8,272 nt of DNA from Peptococcaceae bacterium UBA3933 (lineage in GTDB: Bacteria; Bacillota; Peptococcia; Peptococcales; BICA1-8), in NCBI GenBank assembly GCA_002385805.1, contig DGEF01000107.1, positions 1 through 8,272 of the forward strand. The letters run 5' to 3'. Made by a program: the position numbers and the translations under genes. The number at the start of each line of letters is the position of its first letter. The first letter of the stretch is position 1. This document shows, piece after piece, positions 1-6,837 of this stretch. The notes under the pieces are model-generated. The model was not told the DNA's origin. It ran no database searches and saw nothing but the letters and a program-made list of their open reading frames with translations.

Positions 1-17
1 TACGACCGAAGGTCGTA
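1..17. other. Perfect 7-bp hairpin at the window edge
   Basis: TACGACC and GGTCGTA form a perfect 7-bp inverted repeat around a 3-nt GAA (TTC on the minus strand). It lies directly beyond the repeat that follows spoIIGA. It could be the outer end of that repeat or a small hairpin between spoIIGA and the next gene. No T-run is visible on the minus strand before the window ends, so I do not call it a terminator. Confidence 0.5.
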
Positions 18-90
18 ATACCAGCCACTAACAACCAGCAACTAAATAATCTGTGTACATCCGTGGTTTATTATTCTAGTCACTAACTAA
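17..90 (-). repeat. Composite heptad/decamer repeat, copy A
   Basis: Read on the minus strand, this holds TTAGTGACTAGAATAA (71-86), identical over 16 nt to 6958-6973 on the plus strand. Two 10-nt units follow, CACGGATGTA (56-65) and CACAGATTAT (46-55). Then come four 7-nt units between 44 and 17: TAGTTGC, TGGTTGT, TAGTGGC and TGGTATT. The same two unit types make up the longer copy at 6938-7052, in the opposite orientation. The first part overlaps the end of spoIIGA. No open reading frame or transposase accompanies it. It looks like a non-coding dispersed repeat, but I cannot assign it to a named family. Confidence 0.7.
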
Positions 91-999
91 CATATCCGGA
101 TGAACTAAAGCTTGATATGTACCTTGGGGACATAACTTGCGGTGATAAATAGCCACAATAGCCGCAGGGTTAGTACAAATTTTATCACCATCCCTTATTC
201 TTACCAGATCCGGTTTTATTCCTAAAAGCATTCCGTTCTGATTGCCCAAAGATGTAAATGGTATAAGTCGTATACGTGTAGCCCACTGAGGCCCCAATAA
301 GGTATTTATTAATTTATCTAAAGGGGGCAAGTTTTTATTATCTAACATTTTTATTAATTCCGGTGGCAAAATATTAACCATTTTTTTGTGTTCAATCACC
401 ATTACCGGTTCTTTACTAATCGGATCAACCAGTTGGTTACCTGTATCTACAAGGGCATCAACTTCGATAAGGGTATTAAATAACTCTATTTCCGCTTTTA
501 CTAACCATGGACCTTGTTGCAAGTTTTTTCGTATATACGAAGCCCCCCAAATCCCCAGAATTATAGCCATGGCTAATCCCGCCAGTAACCAAAAAACCTC
601 AAAACTTACTGTATTCACAATGATCCCGTTCCAGGTTTCTATTACCAGAGGGTCGCTATTAAACAGATACATGGAGCCCAAAACTGCCCCACCCAGAATA
701 AAAGACACTAAATAAAAATAGGCGGCAGATTTTAAAAACCACCTAATACCTGTGGGCTTATAAGAAATTATGATTATCAACAATGAACACAAAATTTTAG
801 CTAAAAAAGTGCCCAGTAAATTTAATGCAGGTAAAAATATCATAACTGCGTAGCCGGCACCGATAAATGCGCCTAGAATCAGTCTCTTAAAATTAGTGGG
901 CAATTTTCCTAATTTAGCCGCCGCCCATAAAATAAAAAAGTCCATAGTAAAATTTATTAAAAAAACTGCGTCTAGATATATATCAGTATAGGGCGACAC
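76..999 (-). CDS. spoIIGA: Sporulation sigma-E factor-processing peptidase SpoIIGA
   Basis: SpoIIGA is the membrane-bound aspartic protease that cleaves pro-sigma-E to active sigma-E in the mother cell after the asymmetric septum forms. The 307-residue product has the usual family length. The N-terminal half has about five hydrophobic segments (near 8-28, 38-56, 60-79, 90-112 and 127-152). The C-terminal half is a soluble protease domain with the DTGN motif at 185-188 (D185 the expected catalytic Asp) and the family-typical segment IPFTSLGNQNGMLLGIKPD (246-264). The start is GTG at 999, with a strong GAGGTGG site at 1004-1010 just upstream; no better start is close. It follows ftsZ but is separated from it by a terminator and has its own promoter region. 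sigE would be expected downstream, outside the window. The last four residues (LVSD) and the stop lie in repeat copy A. Identification is secure. Confidence 0.96.
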   Translation of the reverse strand: MSPYTDIYLDAVFLINFTMDFFILWAAAKLGKLPTNFKRLILGAFIGAGYAVMIFLPALNLLGTFLAKILCSLLIIIISYKPTGIRWFLKSAAYFYLVSFILGGAVLGSMYLFNSDPLVIETWNGIIVNTVSFEVFWLLAGLAMAIILGIWGASYIRKNLQQGPWLVKAEIELFNTLIEVDALVDTGNQLVDPISKEPVMVIEHKKMVNILPPELIKMLDNKNLPPLDKLINTLLGPQWATRIRLIPFTSLGNQNGMLLGIKPDLVRIRDGDKICTNPAAIVAIYHRKLCPQGTYQALVHPDMLVSD

Positions 1000-1032
1000 C
1001 CTACCACCTCGTCTCCTCTGCTTTCACTTTCC

Positions 1033-1065
1033 ATTATAGCTTATGTAAATTCAGAAAAATGTCAT
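1033..1065 (-). promoter_or_regulatory. Candidate spoIIGA promoter with long spacer
   Basis: On the minus strand a perfect -10 TATAAT lies at 1033-1038. The best -35-like hexamer is ATGACA (1060-1065), 21 bp upstream. At the usual 17-bp distance there is only CATTTT. The B. subtilis spoIIG promoter is known to have an over-long spacer and to need Spo0A-P, so this layout fits an activator-dependent promoter. I do not see a convincing 0A box here; only the TGTC core (1060-1063, plus strand) is present. The -10 call is firmer than the -35 call. Confidence 0.55.
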
Positions 1066-1084
1066 TTTTTGCGTGAATTTACAT
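1043..1084. promoter_or_regulatory. Long dyad over the spoIIGA -35 region
   Basis: Perfect 11-bp arms, ATGTAAATTCA (1043-1053) and TGAATTTACAT (1074-1084), are separated by 20 nt. The middle has its own small palindrome, AAAAATG-T-CATTTTT (1055-1069). The structure covers the candidate -35 and ends 4 bp from the -10 box. It is a plausible operator or cruciform. The binding protein is unknown. Confidence 0.5.
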
Positions 1085-1093
1085 TTAATGTAA
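1079..1093. promoter_or_regulatory. 15-bp perfect palindrome upstream of spoIIGA
   Basis: TTACATTTAATGTAA is a perfect palindrome with 7-bp arms around one central base. It shares the TTACAT half with the right arm of the dyad at 1043-1084. The region therefore carries three ATGTAA-type half-sites (1043-1048, 1079-1084 and 1088-1093). It may be a second operator or an alternative pairing partner. AT-rich sequence makes short palindromes less surprising. Confidence 0.4.
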
Positions 1094-1105
1094 TTTAATA
1101 AAAAT

Positions 1106-1136
1106 AAAAAACCAACCACTTAGCGGTTGGCTTTTT
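1106..1136 (-). terminator. Rho-independent terminator after ftsZ
   Basis: On the minus strand the stem CCAACCGC/GTGGTTGG (1112-1130, one G-U pair, loop TAA) is followed by six Ts. An A-tract on the 5' side can extend the stem. It begins within about 10 nt of the ftsZ stop codon and separates the division genes from spoIIGA. Confidence 0.88.
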
Positions 1137-1144
1137 ATTAAAAA

Positions 1145-2188
1145 TTATCTTCTTCTTAAAAAAGCAGGAATCTCTATTTCATCGGTAGTAAAAGTTTTTA
1201 GATTAAATTTATCTTCCTTAACATCATCATTTTTTTTCTGGTCAAATCCTGTAGCAATTACGGTTATTCTAACTTCATCTTCTAAACTCTCATCAATAAC
1301 AGCCCCAAAAATAATAGTAGCCTCCGGGTCAGCAGCTTCGGCAATTATTTCCGCAGCCTCATTAACCTCATATAAACCTAAACTACTTCCACCCGTTATG
1401 TTAAGAAGGACACCTTTCGCCCCCTCGATAGAAGTTTCCAACAAGGGAGACGAAATCGCATTGCGGGCTGCTGTCGCCGATCTGTTTTCACCGGAAGCAG
1501 TACCAACCCCCATCAGGGCAGAACCAGTATTTTGCATAATTGTTTTCACATCGGCAAAATCCAAATTAATTAAACCGGGAACCGCAATTAAATCAGAAAT
1601 GCCCTGAACACCTTGCCGTAAAACATCATCGGCTATCCTAAAGGCATCATTAATGGATGTGTTTTTATCCACTACCTGCAATAAACGATCATTTGGAATA
1701 GTAATTAATGTATCTACTTTTTCTTTAAGGTTGGCTACACCGGCTATGGCTTGTTGGGCACGTTTGCGACCTTCAAAGGTAAAAGGTTTGGTAACTACAC
1801 CTACCGTTAAAGCACCTAATTCTTTAGCAACCTCTGCTACAATAGGAGCAGCACCTGTACCGGTTCCACCACCCATCCCGGCAGTAACAAAGACCATATC
1901 CGCACCTTTTAAAGCTTTAGCTATTTCATCACGACTCTCCTCAGCCGCATTGCGGCCAATTTCCGGATTTGCACCTGCTCCCAATCCACGGGTTAATTTC
2001 AAACCTATTTGAATTTTAGTCTCCGCTTTGGACATATATAGGGCCTGGGCATCGGTGTTTACAGCAATAAACTCTACTCCTTTTAAACCAGAGGTAATCA
2101 TCCGGTTAACTGCATTACTTCCGCCACCACCTACACCTATAACTTTTATCTGGGCAAATTGGTGGACATCTACATCAAACTCTAGCAT
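1145..2188 (-). CDS. ftsZ: Cell division protein FtsZ
   Basis: FtsZ is the tubulin-like GTPase that polymerises at mid-cell into the Z-ring and recruits the divisome. Numbered from ATG 2188 (347 residues, normal for Firmicutes), it shows the nucleotide-binding GGGGSNAVNRM (20-30), the tubulin signature GGGTGTG (106-112) and the T7 synergy loop NLDFADV (208-214) with its catalytic acidic residues. A short variable linker leads to the C-terminal peptide DEIEIPAFLRRR (336-347) that binds FtsA, SepF, ZapA or EzrA in other bacteria. I chose ATG 2188 because MLEFDVD is the usual family N-terminus. An in-frame TTG at 2200 gives four more residues and sits at a better distance (6 nt) from AAGGA (2207-2211), so the start is uncertain. 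It follows ftsQ by about 113 bp and is closed by a terminator. No ftsA precedes it. Confidence 0.98.
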   Translation of the reverse strand: MLEFDVDVHQFAQIKVIGVGGGGSNAVNRMITSGLKGVEFIAVNTDAQALYMSKAETKIQIGLKLTRGLGAGANPEIGRNAAEESRDEIAKALKGADMVFVTAGMGGGTGTGAAPIVAEVAKELGALTVGVVTKPFTFEGRKRAQQAIAGVANLKEKVDTLITIPNDRLLQVVDKNTSINDAFRIADDVLRQGVQGISDLIAVPGLINLDFADVKTIMQNTGSALMGVGTASGENRSATAARNAISSPLLETSIEGAKGVLLNITGGSSLGLYEVNEAAEIIAEAADPEATIIFGAVIDESLEDEVRITVIATGFDQKKNDDVKEDKFNLKTFTTDEIEIPAFLRRR

Positions 2189-2200
2189 GAAGCCATACAA

Positions 2201-2211
2201 CCCCTTTCCTT
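2201..2211 (-). promoter_or_regulatory. ftsZ ribosome-binding region
   Basis: The minus strand reads AAGGAAAGGGG directly before TTG 2200. AAGGA is 6 nt from that TTG but 18 nt from ATG 2188; GGGG is 12 nt from the ATG. Spacing favours TTG, while protein conservation favours ATG. Confidence 0.5.
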
Positions 2212-2218
2212 CAACTCT

Positions 2219-2247
2219 ATATTAAGAAATTCTTTTCCTAATTCCAA
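2219..2247 (-). promoter_or_regulatory. Possible ftsZ promoter
   Basis: In the ftsQ-ftsZ gap the minus strand has TTGGAA (2242-2247), a 17-bp spacer and TAATAT (2219-2224). Each hexamer matches the sigma-A consensus at 4 of 6 positions. It would give ftsZ its own short leader in addition to read-through from ftsQ. The site is weak and AT-rich. Confidence 0.3.
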
Positions 2248-2313
2248 AAACAAGTCTACTGAATGAATTCCACATCAAAGCTTGATTTTCCTTTATTTCC
2301 GTTAGATAAAATA

Positions 2314-3084
2314 TTATTTTTTCTTTATAACTGGCGGACCGGAAAACCGTAAATCTATGTACTCTACTGAATTACCCATAATCTCTTTATTGATTACGTC
2401 TTCTAAAATTTTATTTAAATTTTCTAACTTAGTTGACATGTTTTCCAATGTTCCTAATCTTATTTCAATTCCTTGGACTGTATAAGCCAAAATATGATTT
2501 TCATTACTTATATTTAATTCCACAATGTTTTCTAAAAATCCTTGTTTACCTTCTTTAAGAATAGCCAAAGCATTAAATAAACCCTGATTTTCAATTTTCT
2601 GTCCCGGACCCGGTAACTGTTCCAGACTTAAACCACTGATTACCGGTAAATTATAACTGCCTAAATCATCAATTAACGCTAAAAAATATCCTTCGTCACA
2701 AACCTGGATAAAACCATCAGGGCAAACAACAAGGCCAATAGGTTCCCTCTCTTTTATTTCAATCTCTAAAGTTGTAGGTAAATTGCGTTTAATTTCCACA
2801 TCTTTAACTAATGGGTGCACAAGTATCCTTTTTTTAATCTCACCTTTATCGATACTGATTAAGTTCTGTCCTGTTTTCACCTGACTTAGATTAAGTATTT
2901 TTTCTTTTTCTAAAAGTTTATTACCGGTAACCGAAATTTTTTTAATATTAAAAAATGAAGAATGGAGAAAAAAGTAGAAAGCCACTGCCAATATTAATAA
3001 ATACATGACAGTGGTTAATATTTTAGGATTTTTGGGGGATGTTTTTCTCTTCCGATAAGAATCTATTTGCACAACATTGTTCAT
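2314..3084 (-). CDS. ftsQ: Cell division protein FtsQ/DivIB
   Basis: FtsQ (DivIB in Gram-positives) is a single-pass membrane protein of the divisome. It works with FtsL and DivIC (FtsB) to control septal peptidoglycan synthesis. The 256-residue product has a short basic cytoplasmic tail (RKRK near 11-14), one membrane segment (about 22-42) and an outside POTRA domain (about 46-115) including HPLVKDVEIKRNLPTTLEIEIKEREP. A FtsQ/DivIB beta domain follows, to about 247. Length and layout are typical. The start is ATG 3084, with AAAGGA (3095-3100) 10 nt upstream; the AGGA nearer the ATG is too close to serve. The gene follows murA by 133 bp and has its own predicted promoter. ftsZ follows. In many relatives ftsA or small membrane-protein genes sit between ftsQ and ftsZ; here there are none. 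Confidence 0.93.
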   Translation of the reverse strand: MNNVVQIDSYRKRKTSPKNPKILTTVMYLLILAVAFYFFLHSSFFNIKKISVTGNKLLEKEKILNLSQVKTGQNLISIDKGEIKKRILVHPLVKDVEIKRNLPTTLEIEIKEREPIGLVVCPDGFIQVCDEGYFLALIDDLGSYNLPVISGLSLEQLPGPGQKIENQGLFNALAILKEGKQGFLENIVELNISNENHILAYTVQGIEIRLGTLENMSTKLENLNKILEDVINKEIMGNSVEYIDLRFSGPPVIKKK

Positions 3085-3137
3085 TTCCTGTTCATCCTTT
3101 AATAAAGAACTTAAAAATAAAAAAATCCCTTTTCCTA

Positions 3138-3167
3138 ATTATAGCAAATCAAGCTACAACTTGTCCA
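3138..3167 (-). promoter_or_regulatory. Sigma-A-type promoter for ftsQ-ftsZ
   Basis: On the minus strand TGGACA (3162-3167, 5 of 6 consensus) and a perfect TATAAT (3138-3143) are 18 bp apart. The promoter lies between the murA hairpin and the ftsQ start, giving a leader of about 45 nt. It is the best vegetative promoter in the window and makes ftsQ-ftsZ at least partly independent of the mur genes. Confidence 0.7.
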
Positions 3168-3182
3168 AGGGTTTCACTTTTT

Positions 3183-3210
3183 AAAACGCAAACTTAACTG
3201 TTTGCGTTTT
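3183..3210 (-). terminator. Hairpin after murA, probable (attenuating) terminator
   Basis: AAAACGCAAAC (3183-3193) and GTTTGCGTTTT (3200-3210) form a perfect 11-bp stem with a 6-nt loop, 8 nt after the murA stop. On the minus strand the only T-run is the four Ts inside the stem, followed by As. Termination may therefore be partial. A longer T-rich run follows it on the plus strand, where no gene is present. Confidence 0.65.
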
Positions 3211-3217
3211 TCTTTAT

Positions 3218-4507
3218 TTATTTTTCCCATTCTTTATAAGTTTCTCTCACCCGAATTATTTTGGCACCTAGTACCCTTAATTTCTGTTCAAAATTTTCGT
3301 AGCCCCGATCAATATGATAGATGGAATCCACAATTGTTGCATCTTGGGCAGCTAATCCTGCTAGTACTAAGGCAGCTCCGGCACGCAAATCGGAAGCATT
3401 AACAAAAGTTCCGCTTAAACCTCCTGAATCCTTGCCTTTTATAATGGCAATACGCCCTTCAACTTTTATATTTGCCCCCATTCTCCGCAGTTCATCCACA
3501 TGTTTAAAACGATTTTCAAAAATATTTTCACTGATAATACTTGTGCCTTTAGCCGTAGACAAAAGAGCCATCATTTGAGGTTGCATATCAGTAGGAAAAC
3601 CGGGAAAGGGCATTGTTTTGATATCTACAGCTCGTAATGTTTCCGGACCTATTACCCTTAAGCTCTTACCTTCTTTAATAATTTTAACATCCATTTCTTT
3701 TAGTTTGGCAATTACAGCTTCTAAGTGACTTACTTGAATGTTTTCTAATTTAATGTTGCCCTTTGTAATAGCACCGGCGACCATGAATGTTCCCGCTTCT
3801 ATGCGATCTGGTATAATGCTATGTTCAACAGCTATTAATTTTTCTACACCTTTAATCCTAATTAGATCCGTTCCTGCACCACTAATTTGTGCCCCCATTT
3901 TATTTAGAAATGTTTCTAAGTCAGCTATTTCCGGCTCTTTTGCAGCATTAGAAATAATTGTTTCTCCTTGGGCTAAACAGGCTGCCATCATTAAATTTTC
4001 CGTAGCACCCACACTGGGAAAATCCAGACAGATTTCTGCTCCTTTTAACGAACCGTTTTCAGCTACTGCTTCAATAAAACCGAATTTTTCTTCTACCTTT
4101 GCCCCCATAGCTTTTAAACCTTTAAGGTGCAAATCCATTGGCCGGGAACCTATCGCACAACCACCTGGATAACTTAATTTAGCCCAACCAAACCTAGCTA
4201 ATAAGGGACCCATTACCAAATTGGAGGCGCGCATTTTCCGCATCAAAAAATCGGAAACTTCGATGGACTGCACCTTACTGGCATCTACCTTCATAGTAGT
4301 GCCAGACCATTCTATTTCACAGCCTAAAAACTCTAGAACCTCTTTCATTACTTGAACATCTTTCAATCTGGGTACATCTTTTATTATTGTTTGACCGTCT
4401 TGGGCAAGTATAGATGCGGCCAGAATTGGCAAAACAGCATTTTTCGAACCACTTATCCTTACAGAACCGGAAAGAGGATTTCTACCCATAATAATATACT
4501 TTTCCAC
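3218..4507 (-). CDS. murA: UDP-N-acetylglucosamine 1-carboxyvinyltransferase MurA
   Basis: MurA is a cytoplasmic enzyme that transfers enolpyruvate from phosphoenolpyruvate to UDP-GlcNAc, the first committed step of peptidoglycan synthesis. The product has 429 residues, the usual length of this two-domain EPT-fold family. Visible landmarks are SGSKNA (19-24, with K22 and N23 of the substrate site), the catalytic loop PGGCAIGSRPMDLH with C117 (the cysteine attacked by fosfomycin in relatives), GFPTDMQPQ with D307 and DLRAGAALV near 373-381. The Cys means the enzyme should be the fosfomycin-sensitive type. The start is GTG 4507, chosen because GGGGGGA (4513-4519) is 5 nt upstream and MEKYII matches the family N-terminus; ATG 4489 would remove it. 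Only 2 nt separate it from murB, so translational coupling is likely. Firmicutes often have a second murA paralogue, which cannot be judged here. Confidence 0.97.
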   Translation of the reverse strand: MEKYIIMGRNPLSGSVRISGSKNAVLPILAASILAQDGQTIIKDVPRLKDVQVMKEVLEFLGCEIEWSGTTMKVDASKVQSIEVSDFLMRKMRASNLVMGPLLARFGWAKLSYPGGCAIGSRPMDLHLKGLKAMGAKVEEKFGFIEAVAENGSLKGAEICLDFPSVGATENLMMAACLAQGETIISNAAKEPEIADLETFLNKMGAQISGAGTDLIRIKGVEKLIAVEHSIIPDRIEAGTFMVAGAITKGNIKLENIQVSHLEAVIAKLKEMDVKIIKEGKSLRVIGPETLRAVDIKTMPFPGFPTDMQPQMMALLSTAKGTSIISENIFENRFKHVDELRRMGANIKVEGRIAIIKGKDSGGLSGTFVNASDLRAGAALVLAGLAAQDATIVDSIYHIDRGYENFEQKLRVLGAKIIRVRETYKEWEK

Positions 4508-4509
4508 CC

Positions 4510-5421
4510 TTATCCCCCCACGGTAATTATTTCAGGTTCTAAATCGATATCATACTTTTCCTTAACCGTTTTCTGAATTTTTTCGATTAAAGTTAAAACA
4601 TCCTGACAAGTAGCTCCCCCAAGATTGACAATAAAATTAGCGTGTTTAGTAGATACTTGGGCCTTCCCTACCTGCCAGCCTTTCGCACCGACAGATTCAA
4701 TCAGCCAACCGGCTGAATAGCCTGGTGGGTTTTTAAAAACACTGCCTGCATTAGGAAATTGCCAAGGTTGTTTCTCCTGCCTAGAAAGCAGATACCTTTT
4801 TAAAGCAGCTTCTAATTCCTCACGATTACCCTGGGTCAATTTAAAAGAAACTTCAAGAACGATAAGGTCATCACGATGTTTTAAATTACTGGACCGGTAG
4901 GAAAAACCTAATTCTTCGTTAGTAAAGTATTTTAGTTGTCCTTTTTTATCCATTGCTACTACTCTTTCAACTACCTGGTTCATAGAACCTCCATGAGCTC
5001 CCGCATTCATAATGACAGCCCCACCAACAGTACCAGGAATACCTCCCGCAAACTCCAATCCTTGTAAGCCTTCATTTACCGTCTGTCTTACCAAAAAAGG
5101 AAGTCTCACTCCTGACTCTGCCCTTACTTCTACACCATTTATTTCCCATTTTTTTAATCCGCCTGCTAATTTAATGACAAGTCCTCTTACCCCTTGGTCA
5201 GAAATTAATAGATTGGACCCACCGCCAATGATAGTAACAGGAATATTTTCAAGATTACAAAATTTGACAGCGTTTTCCAAATCACTTCTGTCCACGGGAA
5301 TTAAGAATAAATCAGCCGGCCCACCTATCTGCCAGGTGGTATGCCGGCTTAAGGCCTCTAAAATTTTTATTTTACCTTTTACTTGACTTTGTAAACTTTT
5401 GGCTATCTTTTTTAAATCCAT
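4510..5421 (-). CDS. murB: UDP-N-acetylmuramate dehydrogenase MurB
   Basis: MurB is the FAD-dependent cytoplasmic reductase that converts the MurA product to UDP-MurNAc using NADPH. The 303-residue length fits the shorter, type II MurB common in Gram-positives. Visible motifs are TTWQIGGPADLF (28-39), the FAD-binding IIGGGSNLLISD (64-75), GIPGTVGGAVIMNAGAHGG (127-145), SYRSSNLK (174-181), PNAGSVFKNP (223-232) with S227 as the expected proton donor, and LEPE near the C-terminus with the conserved Glu. The start is ATG 5421, with GGGAG (5427-5431) 5 nt upstream. It begins 12 nt after the murC stop. Its final codons, encoding VGG and the stop, also form the ribosome-binding site of murA. The murC-murB-murA block therefore places consecutive UDP-MurNAc enzymes in one unit. 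Confidence 0.97.
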   Translation of the reverse strand: MDLKKIAKSLQSQVKGKIKILEALSRHTTWQIGGPADLFLIPVDRSDLENAVKFCNLENIPVTIIGGGSNLLISDQGVRGLVIKLAGGLKKWEINGVEVRAESGVRLPFLVRQTVNEGLQGLEFAGGIPGTVGGAVIMNAGAHGGSMNQVVERVVAMDKKGQLKYFTNEELGFSYRSSNLKHRDDLIVLEVSFKLTQGNREELEAALKRYLLSRQEKQPWQFPNAGSVFKNPPGYSAGWLIESVGAKGWQVGKAQVSTKHANFIVNLGGATCQDVLTLIEKIQKTVKEKYDIDLEPEIITVGG

Positions 5422-5433
5422 TTTACTCCCTCT

Positions 5434-6828
5434 CTAGACCGAGGCTTTGAGATTTTCCTGTTGAGAAATCACTTCTAAAAGTTCTACTCCCGCTTTCCAA
5501 ACATCGCCTGCTCCTAAAGTTAAAACTAAATCACCAGGCTTAACAATGGTAAGTAAATATTCCACTATAGCCTCTCTGCCTTTTATGTACTTTGCGTTAA
5601 CAGTATCTGGCAGGTTATCCATGATATTTTGAACTGAAACACCGGGAATAGGTTTTTCTCCTGCCGCATAAATATCATCTAAAATCAATAAATCGGCTTC
5701 ATTAAAGCTTTGGGCAAACTCTTCAGCCAAAAATTTTGTCCGGGTATACCGGTGAGGTTGGAACACAACAACAATCCTACCAGAATGACTGTTTCGTGCA
5801 GCTTCTAAAGTAGCCTTGATTTCTGTAGGATGATGGGCATAATCATCTACTACCAGAATATTATTTACTGTACCTAAAACTTGAAAACGGCGCTGAGCAC
5901 CCTGAAAATCTTTGAGTACTTCAACAATTTCTTGAAAAGTTAAACCTAATTCCCTTCCTACAGCTATAGCCGCAAGGGCGTTAATTATATTATGCTTACC
6001 GGGAACTTTTAGTTCCAAAAATCCTAATAATTCTTCTTTATAATAAACTTCCGCTCTGGTTCCTAGGCCATGATGGATAATGTTTTTAGCCATGTAGTGG
6101 GCTTTTTCCTTTAAACCATAAGTAATTAATTTGCCAGGAACATGTTCCAAAAGTTGCCGGACAAAAAAATTATCAACACAAAGAACGGTAAAACCTTCCG
6201 GACTACCTAGATTAACAAAATCTTTAAAAGCATCTATAATTTTATCCATCGACCCGTAATGGTCTAAATGGTCATTTTCAATATTTGTAATTACAGTAGA
6301 CCATGGCTTGAGCTTTAAAAAAGAACCGTCACTTTCATCGGCTTCTGCTACCAGATATTCACCTCTCCCCAATTTAGCATTTCCACCGATGTCGTTTAAC
6401 TCTCCTCCTACCACAATTGTTGGGTCAAAGTTATTTTTTTCTAAGACGGAAGCAATCATGGAAGTAGTAGTTGTCTTGCCATGGGCTCCGGCAATACAAA
6501 TTGCCTTCTGTTTTTCCATTAATTTAGAAAGCATTTCTGCCCTTTGAATTACCGGAATATTTAATTTTTTAGCCCTTTGTATTTCTGTGTTCTTTTCGGG
6601 TATTGCTGAAGAAATAACTACGGTATCAACACCCTCTTGAACATTTTCCGCTTTATGTCCTATAAAAACTTGCGCTCCACTTTGGTTTAAACGTTCTGTG
6701 GCTTCAGATGTATGTAAATCTGAGCCGGAAACTCGATAACCTAATTCTAGTAAAACTTTGGCAATCCCACTCATGCCGGCACCGCCAATTCCTATAAAAT
6801 GTATCCACTCTGATTTCTTTGAGTTCAA
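5434..6828 (-). CDS. murC: UDP-N-acetylmuramate--L-alanine ligase MurC
   Basis: MurC is the cytoplasmic ATP-dependent ligase that attaches L-alanine to UDP-MurNAc. Numbered from TTG 6828 (464 residues), it has a Rossmann-like N-terminal domain with FIGIGGAGMSGIA (11-23), the P-loop GAHGKTTTT (114-122), DESDGSF (164-170), ENDHLDHYG (184-192), DDYAHHPTE (328-336) and QPHRYTRT (357-364) in the C-terminal ligase domain, and LGAGD (438-442). No ATG is available. A longer frame opens at TTG 6837, but the AAGGGAG site (6838-6844) touches that codon and lies 9 nt from TTG 6828, so I chose the latter. The two starts differ by three residues. The gene follows murG after a 330-bp gap holding a repeat, and is followed closely by murB. 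Confidence 0.97.
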   Translation of the reverse strand: MNSKKSEWIHFIGIGGAGMSGIAKVLLELGYRVSGSDLHTSEATERLNQSGAQVFIGHKAENVQEGVDTVVISSAIPEKNTEIQRAKKLNIPVIQRAEMLSKLMEKQKAICIAGAHGKTTTTSMIASVLEKNNFDPTIVVGGELNDIGGNAKLGRGEYLVAEADESDGSFLKLKPWSTVITNIENDHLDHYGSMDKIIDAFKDFVNLGSPEGFTVLCVDNFFVRQLLEHVPGKLITYGLKEKAHYMAKNIIHHGLGTRAEVYYKEELLGFLELKVPGKHNIINALAAIAVGRELGLTFQEIVEVLKDFQGAQRRFQVLGTVNNILVVDDYAHHPTEIKATLEAARNSHSGRIVVVFQPHRYTRTKFLAEEFAQSFNEADLLILDDIYAAGEKPIPGVSVQNIMDNLPDTVNAKYIKGREAIVEYLLTIVKPGDLVLTLGAGDVWKAGVELLEVISQQENLKASV

Positions 6829-6837
6829 AATATTCAA

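Noticed and set aside
1058..1067. Spo0A box (TTTGTCRAAA type) upstream of spoIIGA
   Set aside because: Only the central TGTCA matches, about half of the consensus positions, so it is too weak to annotate.
1653..2012. Plus-strand open frames opposite ftsZ, murA, murB and others
   Set aside because: They are antisense shadows of strongly recognised minus-strand genes, with low-complexity Ser/Pro/Ala-rich translations and no ribosome-binding sites or motifs.
2222..2275. A 17-codon minus-strand ORF (ATG 2275) rich in Arg and Lys in the ftsQ-ftsZ gap
   Set aside because: It is very short, its nearest AAGGA is about 13 nt away, it overlaps a possible ftsZ promoter, and it has no recognisable FtsA-like or other motif. 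Chance is the simplest explanation.
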